Shown piece by piece: positions 1 through 4,301 of a DNA stretch of 5,482 nucleotides. The DNA is from Candidatus Atribacter hydrocarboniphilus (GTDB taxonomy: Bacteria > Atribacterota > Atribacteria > Atribacterales > Atribacteraceae). Position numbers and translations under genes: made by a program. The stretch is taken from contig DPKX01000108.1 in assembly GCA_003542295.1 (NCBI GenBank), positions 1-5,482 on the forward strand. Direction: 5' to 3'. How positions within the stretch are numbered: the stretch's first letter is position 1; every line of letters starts with the position of its first letter. Below the pieces are notes generated by a model. The model was not told the origin of the DNA and made no database searches. It saw only the letters and a program-made list of their open reading frames with translations.

Positions 1-13
1 CCGATCATAAGTA

Positions 14-56
14 GATAATACCATAGTTAAGGTATTATCGCTATACAGATAATACT
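14..56. repeat. Three 17-bp-spaced GATAATAC(C) repeats, candidate protein-binding (centromere-like) sites
   Basis: Seen directly: GATAATACC at 14-22, its perfect reverse complement GGTATTATC at 31-39, and GATAATAC again at 48-55. The starts are exactly 17 bp apart and the orientation alternates. The cluster begins 4 bp past the stop codon of the last par gene. The first two copies could form a 9-bp hairpin with an 8-nt loop, but the stem is AT-rich and no T-tract follows on either strand, so an intrinsic terminator is unlikely. Inference: these are binding sites for one of the two RHH-type proteins of the adjacent operon, or iterons of a replication origin. The window begins here, so more copies could lie to the left. 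Confidence 0.55.
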
Positions 57-59
57 AGT

Positions 60-419
60 TCAATATTCTTTAGCATTGGGTGTTCTATGCTGAATATAGT
101 TTTTGAGAATGCTTTTGGACTTGTCCTTTTCGTAATCGTATAAAAGAGCGTTGAGTGCGATGCGCATGATCGCATTTTCCGTGATACGGATGTTCTTCAT
201 TTTCAATGAGTAAACGATCTCGGCGATCTTCTTTTTCTCGTTCAGCGTCAGACGATAGGTGGCTGCTTCCTTGCCGATTTCCATGAGGTTGGTTTGGATA
301 GTGGTAACCATGGTGTCTTGGTCGCTTGCTACTATGGTGGCGTGGTGGCGCGGTTGTTCCTGTTCTTTTTTCTTAGGTCTAGTGAAGAGTGGGCTATCCG
401 CTAATCCAGAGGGTTTCAT
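60..419 (-). CDS. Small basic protein with predicted C-terminal RHH fold; candidate ParB-like partner of ParA
   Basis: 119 residues. Residues 1-50 look disordered and polar, with a basic patch (RPKKK at 14-18, RHH at 24-26). Residues about 53-97 have the order of a ribbon-helix-helix domain: a short strand with alternating residues (TYRLTL, 54-59), a helix rich in K/E (60-76), a turn, and a second helix ending in a DYEKD stretch. Its start overlaps the parA stop by 4 bp, and a full Shine-Dalgarno site (AAGGAGGTG, 428-436) sits 8 nt upstream, so translation is well supported. Known for the family: ParA ATPases without an N-terminal HTH often pair with small RHH centromere binders (ParG, Omega) whose flexible basic N-terminus stimulates the ATPase. 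Inference: this protein plays that role, perhaps binding the repeats just past its stop codon. The RHH assignment is by eye. It could instead be an accessory par or copy-control protein. Confidence 0.6.
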   Translation of the reverse strand: MKPSGLADSPLFTRPKKKEQEQPRHHATIVASDQDTMVTTIQTNLMEIGKEAATYRLTLNEKKKIAEIVYSLKMKNIRITENAIMRIALNALLYDYEKDKSKSILKNYIQHRTPNAKEY

Positions 420-1177
420 CGCTCAAGCACCTCCTTTACCAACGCTTTATACGCTTGCGCGCCCTGGCTTTTGGGGGCATAGGCAAAGATATGCGTGTGA
501 TTGGAATGGGCTTCTTCCAAACTAATATTTTTAGGAATCGTGGTATTAAATACTTGATGGCCGAAATAATCCCGCAGCTGCTTCTCTACATCCTTCGAGA
601 CATTGGTGCGTTCCAAAAAGGTACATACCACTCCCAGGATATTTAAACTTGGGTTTAATTGCGTTTGTTTTACCATTTGGATGGTTTCTCGAAGCTGTAC
701 CAATCCGGTTAGCGCGAAGAATCCAGTGGATACCGGGATGATTAGCTTTTCGCTGGCAGTTAAGGCGTTGATCGTCAGCAATCCCAAAGAAGGTGGTGTA
801 TCAATGATGATGTAGTCATACTGTTGAACGATCGGTTCAAGCGCTCGTTTCAAGCGCTCGCTGCGGTTGTCCATGGCTTGGCTGAGTTCCAGATCGGTGC
901 CGGATAAACGGATATGGGATGGCACCAGGCAGAGATTTTTTGTCTGCGTTTCCTGGATGATATTTTCTAAAGGATAGAAATTCAGTAAAGCATTGTAGAT
1001 GGATCGCTGCAAAGGAATTTCATCTTCAGCGTTAATAAAAACTTTGGTGACATTGGCTTGTGGATCCAGATCAATCAGTAGAACTTTGTAGCCTTCGATA
1101 GCTAATCCGGCGGATAGGTTAATGGCGGTGGTGCTTTTTCCCACCCCTCCTTTTTGGTTGGTGATGGAAATGATCAT
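416..1177 (-). CDS. parA: ParA/Soj-family partition ATPase
   Basis: 253 residues, the length of a Soj-like ParA without an N-terminal HTH. Seen: deviant Walker A KGGVGKST at 9-16, with the signature lysine K9 and the phosphate-binding K14; Walker A' LLIDLDPQ at 33-40; Walker B IIIDTPPS at 123-130 (D126). Known for the family: it forms an ATP-dependent dimer that binds DNA nonspecifically and, stimulated by a ParB-type partner bound to a centromere site, moves plasmid or chromosome copies apart on the nucleoid. The start is fixed by the canonical N-terminus (MIISITNQKGG). There is no Shine-Dalgarno site before it, but its ATG overlaps the stop of the upstream 56-residue gene (ATGA), implying translational coupling. 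Its own stop overlaps the next gene by the same 4 bp. Neither neighbour is a large HTH-type ParB, so this is not a chromosomal soj/spo0J pair. MinD is excluded by the lack of a C-terminal amphipathic helix and by context. Confidence 0.93.
   Translation of the reverse strand: MIISITNQKGGVGKSTTAINLSAGLAIEGYKVLLIDLDPQANVTKVFINAEDEIPLQRSIYNALLNFYPLENIIQETQTKNLCLVPSHIRLSGTDLELSQAMDNRSERLKRALEPIVQQYDYIIIDTPPSLGLLTINALTASEKLIIPVSTGFFALTGLVQLRETIQMVKQTQLNPSLNILGVVCTFLERTNVSKDVEKQLRDYFGHQVFNTTIPKNISLEEAHSNHTHIFAYAPKSQGAQAYKALVKEVLER
428..436 (-). promoter_or_regulatory. Strong Shine-Dalgarno site for the 119-residue par gene
   Basis: The minus strand reads AAGGAGGTG here, 8 nt before the ATG at 419, inside the end of parA. 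It is the only full-strength ribosome site in the par operon. The other two genes start without one, so the last gene may be made in excess over ParA. Confidence 0.75.
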
Positions 1178-1344
1178 GTTGGTTGGTTATGTTTGATATA
1201 TTCTGATGAAATAATCCTCAACAAGGCGGATAACGAGATATTGCGTTCAAGGGCAATTATTAGCAAAGAATCTTTGAGTGGCTTGGGAACCAGAAATTTA
1301 ATTAGGTCTTTGTTGATTGGCAGCTTTGGGTTGTTCTGGGTCAT
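1174..1344 (-). CDS. 56-residue ribbon-helix-helix DNA-binding protein, first gene of the par operon
   Basis: A short gene read on the minus strand from ATG at 1344 to TGA at 1174-1176. The product has a strand-like segment (LIKFLVP, 14-20), a first helix (LKDSLLIIALERN, 23-35) and a second helix beginning ISLSALLRIISSEYI (36-50). This is the CopG/Arc/ParG-type pattern of strand, helix, then 'xSxSxLLR' helix. Its TGA overlaps the parA ATG by 4 bp, the same coupling seen at the next junction, and that is strong support for a real gene. An in-frame TAA lies five codons upstream, so this is the first possible ATG. No clear Shine-Dalgarno site is visible. Its start codon lies in an array of 7-bp repeats, the kind of operator that RHH repressors bind. 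Inferred role: autorepressor of the operon and possibly a second centromere-binding protein. A plus-strand open frame across the same bases looks like a shadow. Confidence 0.75.
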   Translation of the reverse strand: MTQNNPKLPINKDLIKFLVPKPLKDSLLIIALERNISLSALLRIISSEYIKHNQPT

Positions 1345-1370
1345 ACTTGGTACTTGTTATGGACAAGTAT
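1343..1370. promoter_or_regulatory. Four contiguous heptads with ATACTTG-type repeats: candidate RHH operator
   Basis: On the plus strand the bases fall into contiguous 7-bp units: ATACTTG (1343-1349), GTACTTG (1350-1356), TTATGGA (1357-1363) and CAAGTAT (1364-1370). Units 1 and 2 are direct repeats differing at one base. Unit 4 is the exact reverse complement of unit 1. Unit 3 does not match. A related ATACTTC occurs at 1391-1397. Known: Omega-type RHH repressors bind runs of 7-bp repeats in direct and inverted orientation. The array overlaps the start codon of the 56-residue RHH gene and the likely transcription start, so binding would block both. The binding protein is inferred. Confidence 0.6.
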
Positions 1371-1374
1371 ATTC

Positions 1375-1404
1375 ATCTAAGCATATTGAAATACTTCCTG
1401 TCAA
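1375..1404 (-). promoter_or_regulatory. Putative promoter of the par operon
   Basis: Minus strand: a perfect -35 TTGACA (1404-1399), an 18-bp spacer, and TTAGAT (1380-1375) preceded directly by TGC, an extended -10 arrangement. The -10 hexamer itself matches only 3 of 6 positions. Predicted transcription start is near 1368, inside the heptad array, leaving a leader of about 24 nt before the ATG at 1344. The position fits autoregulation. Confidence 0.45.
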
Positions 1405-1410
1405 GGGGTA

Positions 1411-1439
1411 TTGACTGACAACTTTAATTTTGCTATTTT
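1411..1439 (+). promoter_or_regulatory. Putative plus-strand promoter for the small membrane ORF
   Basis: TTGACT (1411-1416), a 17-bp spacer, then TATTTT (1434-1439). The predicted start of transcription falls at about 1446-1447, right at the ATG of the following ORF, so the mRNA would be leaderless or nearly so. AT-rich sequence makes chance matches common. Confidence 0.35.
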
Positions 1440-1446
1440 GGGAATT

Positions 1447-1626
1447 ATGCAGGAGGAATTTGTTAAAAAAGCAAAGAAGTGCTTTAAACAAGGAAACATT
1501 GTTGCCGTGGTACTAACTTTAATAATCTCTTTATTTCTATACTATTTATATAGATATTCTTATATTTGCTTTGATTCAGAACTATGCAAAGATAATCAGA
1601 GCAATGTCAAAATCCAATTAAGTTAA
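1447..1626 (+). CDS. Possible small single-pass membrane protein, unknown function
   Basis: 59 residues from the ATG at 1447 (MQEEFVKKAKK). A basic amphipathic N-terminus is followed by one hydrophobic segment (about residues 17-34, IVAVVLTLIISLFLYYLY). The short tail has two cysteines five apart (ICFDSELCKDN). An in-frame TTG at 1411 would give 71 residues, but it coincides with the putative -35 box, so I prefer the ATG. No Shine-Dalgarno site precedes the ATG at a normal distance. An AGGAGG lies inside the ORF at 1451-1456 with no usable start after it. The ORF stops 4 bp before the convergent PIN gene. I do not recognise the family. It may be real and divergent from the par operon, or a chance AT-rich open frame. 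Confidence 0.4.
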   Translation: MQEEFVKKAKKCFKQGNIVAVVLTLIISLFLYYLYRYSYICFDSELCKDNQSNVKIQLS

Positions 1627-1630
1627 GAAA

Positions 1631-2617
1631 TCATAAATCTTCAGGTATTTCACCATATGCTTTTATCTTATTAATTACATAAAGGATTTTTGGTAAAAAT
1701 TCTGGATCAATTTCGTCTTCACGTCCTTTTAGGATTGATTCTAGAAAGGAGTGAATTTCTGGATCTATCGCAATCCAATAAATCTGGTCATTTGATATTG
1801 CAGCTATAACGATGTCATTTAATTGTTTTTTAGAGAAATTAGGAATTTTTCTTAACTTTGCAATAATAGAATGTGTCATTGAGAAACTATTTGAATTAAA
1901 TAATTCCGCGATCAGTTGTTCTTTTTCGAGTTCTGTGGTTAATTCAATTTCAGAAAAATGGTCATTAAAGAAAAGTGATAATTTTTTATAAAAAATTACC
2001 TCGGACTTCTTTAACTCTTTCCACTCTTCATCTAAATAAGGATTAAACAAAGATGCGTCTAAAGGTGATGCAAAGTCCGTATCCTCTGTTACGATGTACA
2101 AATCATCACCCTCTTTAATAGAATCTAAGAGTATTTCCCAATTTATCGCATCACCAAGAGATCCGGCTTTACCAGGCGGATTTCCTAATTCTATTCTTAA
2201 TCTTGATTTTGCAACATTTTCATCTGTTAAAGGTAATTTTTCGGCCTCGCTAAACAATTCTTGAATTATTGAATCTGCTTCCAAATTATTTCCCTTTGCA
2301 TCACTGATCAATTTATCGATCAGTTTCGATCTATTCTCATTGCATGTTCTTTGTGATTCTTGAATTGCATTGTATTCTTCATACTGTTTCGCCATTTGCG
2401 GAAGTGAGACTTGGACCTTCATGTCTATCAGTCGTTTTATAACATCATTAATTTTTTTTTGACGATTTCTTTTGAATTCATCAATTATCTGTTTAGTTAT
2501 TAGTAATCTTACCCTTCCTCCTCTTATTAGAGCAATTAATTTCTTTAACTGTCCAAGATCTTCACTAGAATAATGAAAAAATGATAGAAAGATATTGGTA
2601 TCTATGAAAATATTCAT
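1631..2617 (-). CDS. PIN-domain protein (predicted ribonuclease), large form
   Basis: 328 residues. The N-terminus MNIFIDTNIFLSFF is a classic PIN start, with the first metal-binding acid at D6. The others fit E47 (ITKQIIDEF), D156 (GSLGDAINWE) and D179 or D181 (IVTEDTDF), giving the usual four-acid Mg2+ site. Between E47 and D156 lies a long charged helical stretch, which makes this larger than VapC toxins (about 130 residues) and closer to the DUF4935-type PIN proteins. Residues about 190-328 form a separate helical C-terminal part that I do not recognise. Start: TGAGGT at 2625-2630, 7 nt before the ATG. No antitoxin-like gene precedes it, so a simple VapBC pair is not supported. Likely role: cytoplasmic RNase, possibly in stress or phage defence, but this is inference from the fold alone. 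Confidence 0.8.
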   Translation of the reverse strand: MNIFIDTNIFLSFFHYSSEDLGQLKKLIALIRGGRVRLLITKQIIDEFKRNRQKKINDVIKRLIDMKVQVSLPQMAKQYEEYNAIQESQRTCNENRSKLIDKLISDAKGNNLEADSIIQELFSEAEKLPLTDENVAKSRLRIELGNPPGKAGSLGDAINWEILLDSIKEGDDLYIVTEDTDFASPLDASLFNPYLDEEWKELKKSEVIFYKKLSLFFNDHFSEIELTTELEKEQLIAELFNSNSFSMTHSIIAKLRKIPNFSKKQLNDIVIAAISNDQIYWIAIDPEIHSFLESILKGREDEIDPEFLPKILYVINKIKAYGEIPEDL

Positions 2618-2687
2618 AAAATAAACCTCACAATTTATATCCCGTATCAGTTTCTATTCGATATTAAAATCAAGAACTATCTAAATT

Positions 2688-2805
2688 GAGGGTGTTGAAA
2701 AAGTCGGATTTCTAAATCGTTTTTAAAGGTTTTTTGTTAAAAACCACCATATCTGGCAGGGAAAAGCAGTTATTTTCAATAAAAAACTTGTTTTTCAACA
2801 CTCTC
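2688..2805. mobile_element. MITE-like element bounded by 15-bp inverted repeats
   Basis: GAGGGTGTTGAAAAA (2688-2702) and TTTTTCAACACTCTC (2791-2805) are inverted copies with one mismatch, bounding 118 bp with no ORF. Terminal repeats starting G-G/A-G-T-G-T-T-G resemble ends of some insertion sequences, but I cannot assign a family. Inside are a 7-bp hairpin (GGTTTTT, loop TGTT, AAAAACC; 2728-2745) and a 5-bp one (GATTT/AAATC, 2707-2718). No clear target duplication flanks it; CTAAA on the left and TTTAG on the right are inverted, not direct. Alternatives: an eroded IS remnant, or a long-range RNA structure. Confidence 0.5.
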
Positions 2806-2892
2806 TCTTTTTAGCTATCTTTTTGGCAATATCTTATCTATCAGCAACACCGAGGTTGTTTTGTCAGTAATGCTTTCATTTTTTCGTCTAGC

Positions 2893-3180
2893 TTATTTCC
2901 CTGAGCGTCTTTGAAGTTTTGAAATAAAAAGCGCAATAAACCATATAAAGAACACGGGGATCAACATCATGATGCCTAATAGGATTCCGTTTTTGATCAT
3001 GCCGTCTGTTTCTATCTCCAAAAATTTACCACCTTCGTATCCTAATAGATGATCAACCAATATCATTATTGTTGCACCCCACAACATTAAACATAAAAAT
3101 CCTAATTTATATTTATTCTTAAAAAGAAATAATAACAAAGTTGCCGTAAGTGCAGCAAAAAGCGTTGTAATTAACCACAT
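2893..3180 (-). CDS. Small three-helix membrane protein, diverged tandem copy of its upstream neighbour
   Basis: 95 residues. Three hydrophobic segments: about 2-20, 27-45 and 64-87. The middle one reads LMLWGATIMILVDHLLGYEGG and aligns without gaps to the same region of the next gene upstream: over 22 residues starting at K23, 11 are identical, including W34, G35, I38, M39, V42 and H44, with D43 matching an E. It starts 4 bp after that gene's stop with no Shine-Dalgarno site, so it is probably translated by coupling. It ends in a basic tail (KLQRRSGK), likely cytoplasmic. Function unknown. The acid-histidine pair in a membrane segment could bind a metal or carry protons, which is speculation. 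Expected in the cell membrane, perhaps as a heteromer with its neighbour. Confidence 0.75.
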   Translation of the reverse strand: MWLITTLFAALTATLLLFLFKNKYKLGFLCLMLWGATIMILVDHLLGYEGGKFLEIETDGMIKNGILLGIMMLIPVFFIWFIALFISKLQRRSGK

Positions 3181-3184
3181 AAAT

Positions 3185-3523
3185 TTATGTTGTTACAATT
3201 TGAATTTTCTTTTCGTGTATCTTTGTCGCTTTGTTTGCGACTAAAACTATTATCGCCCATACTGCAATAATCGTGATAGTCATTGCTCCACCGATTGTTG
3301 CTATCTCCTGCAACATAACAGGGATATCGGCGGGATTTTGCATTGCCGTCAGAAATGGTGGATAGAATACAACCTCCCCATGAGTGACGTGTTCAACTGC
3401 TAGCATGATAACACCACCCCAAAACATTGCATTTAACCACTCTAAATGATATTTTGGAGAAACCTTTTTCCTAATACTTGTTGTTATTATTGCTGCTGCC
3501 GTTGGCGCTAAAAAACAAGCCAT
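3185..3523 (-). CDS. Small membrane protein with E-H-x-x-H-G-E motif, unknown function
   Basis: 112 residues. It begins MACFLAPTAAAIITTSI, a hydrophobic first segment (about 2-17), then a basic loop (RKKVSPKYH). The second segment (30-46) ends in a conserved-looking E44-H45-x-x-H48-G-E50. A loop contains PPF and NPAD (55-66), and a third segment spans about 74-96. The tail is basic (KATKIHEKK). It resembles small membrane proteins I recall from anaerobic bacteria and archaea that also carry a W-G-x..EHxxHGE core and a NPAD loop, but I know of no assigned function. It is first of a two-gene unit with the related 95-residue protein 4 bp downstream. No strong Shine-Dalgarno site is seen; the start is chosen because MACF opens the first helix. 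nrdG lies 86 bp upstream on the same strand, so cotranscription is possible but unproven. Confidence 0.78.
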   Translation of the reverse strand: MACFLAPTAAAIITTSIRKKVSPKYHLEWLNAMFWGGVIMLAVEHVTHGEVVFYPPFLTAMQNPADIPVMLQEIATIGGAMTITIIAVWAIIVLVANKATKIHEKKIQIVTT

Positions 3524-3548
3524 ATTTTTATCTTCATTTGTTTTTTAT

Positions 3549-3573
3549 AAAAAATATTTTGTAATATTCTTTT
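3549..3573 (-). terminator. Possible weak AT-only terminator after nrdG
   Basis: Minus strand: AATATT (3568-3563), a 4-nt loop, AATATT (3558-3553), extended outward by a G-U and several A-U pairs so that the 3' arm is itself U-rich. It lies about 37 bp past the nrdG stop. The stem has no G-C pair, so its strength is doubtful. The same AT-rich stretch may instead hold the promoter of the two membrane genes. Confidence 0.25.
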
Positions 3574-3609
3574 CAAACTTGCTCTAACGATGCTATTATA
3601 ATTGTGGTC

Positions 3610-4299
3610 TTACCTGATATTGCAATGCTTGACATAAACCCTAAATTCTTGAGCCAACTCTTTAAGTTCGTCGTCACTGTAGGATATATCTTTAATAAGA
3701 TCCGGATCGATTAATTTTGTGGGGGTAAATTTCTGTAAGAAGTAATTTTGCGCACCTTTTACAGCTTGCGCAATTTCCCGCAAATCGTCTTTGCTTGTGA
3801 GACGTTTTACAACAGTAGTCCGAAACTCATGATCAATGTCGGAATTTTTTATTAGCTCTATACTTCTTTTTAGTTTTTCAGCCGGTACCGACCAACCCAT
3901 GATTTTGGAATAATCTTCAAGCGGCGCTTTTACATCCATGGCAAGATAATCAACTGACTTTTTACTGATAATGTTTTCAAGAACTTCGGGTCGGCTGCCG
4001 TTGCTGTCCAATTTTACTAAAAAACCCATATTCTTTATCATTTCTAACATTTCGATCAAATCTGTGTGTTGAGTCGGCTCACCGCCGGTAATACTAACAG
4101 CATCAAGTTTTCCGCGTCTGCTTTCAAGAAAATTATATACTTCCGGAAGCGGAATTTTCGGCGCGTATTTTTCCGGAATAACAAGTTCCGGGTTGTGGCA
4201 ATATCGGCAACGAAAATTACAGTCGCGAGTGAAAATAATGGCGCATGTTTTGCCTGGATAATCAATGAGAGAAAATTTTTGAAGTCTTCCGATAATCAT
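3610..4299 (-). CDS. nrdG: Anaerobic ribonucleoside-triphosphate reductase activating protein (radical SAM)
   Basis: 229 residues. Seen: the radical SAM cluster motif C27-x3-C31-x2-C34 (RDCNFRCRYCHNP), followed by GGEP at 72-75 (SAM binding) and an N-terminal FSLIDYPGK typical of the NrdG2/pyruvate formate-lyase-activase-like group. It is longer than E. coli NrdG (about 154 residues), as usual for this subgroup. Role: it uses a [4Fe-4S] cluster and S-adenosylmethionine to make the 5'-deoxyadenosyl radical that abstracts a hydrogen from the glycine of NrdD, activating it for anaerobic dNTP synthesis. It starts 2 bp after the nrdD stop with only a weak GAGAG before the ATG, so the two are one translationally linked operon. 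The neighbour settles the assignment against other glycyl-radical activases. Confidence 0.93.
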   Translation of the reverse strand: MIIGRLQKFSLIDYPGKTCAIIFTRDCNFRCRYCHNPELVIPEKYAPKIPLPEVYNFLESRRGKLDAVSITGGEPTQHTDLIEMLEMIKNMGFLVKLDSNGSRPEVLENIISKKSVDYLAMDVKAPLEDYSKIMGWSVPAEKLKRSIELIKNSDIDHEFRTTVVKRLTSKDDLREIAQAVKGAQNYFLQKFTPTKLIDPDLIKDISYSDDELKELAQEFRVYVKHCNIR

Positions 4300-4301
4300 A
4301 T

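Noticed and set aside
14..39. 9-bp inverted repeat as an intrinsic terminator of the par operon
   Set aside because: The stem is AT-rich, the loop is 8 nt, and no run of T follows on the minus strand. A third copy at the same 17-bp step fits a binding-site cluster better.
1154..1414. Plus-strand open frame of 86 codons covering the region upstream of parA
   Set aside because: It runs antisense over the better supported RHH gene and into the parA start, has no recognisable protein pattern, and would cross the putative par operator and promoter.
1631..2617. VapC toxin of a VapBC toxin-antitoxin pair
   Set aside because: The protein is more than twice VapC length, and no small antitoxin gene lies upstream; that region holds only the MITE-like segment.
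2815..2892. In-frame continuation of 25 codons (ARRKNESITDKTTS and on) after the TAA of the 95-residue membrane protein, suggesting a premature stop
   Set aside because: An open run this short is expected by chance in AT-rich DNA. The protein already ends naturally in a basic tail after its third membrane segment, and I have no homologue to show a longer form.
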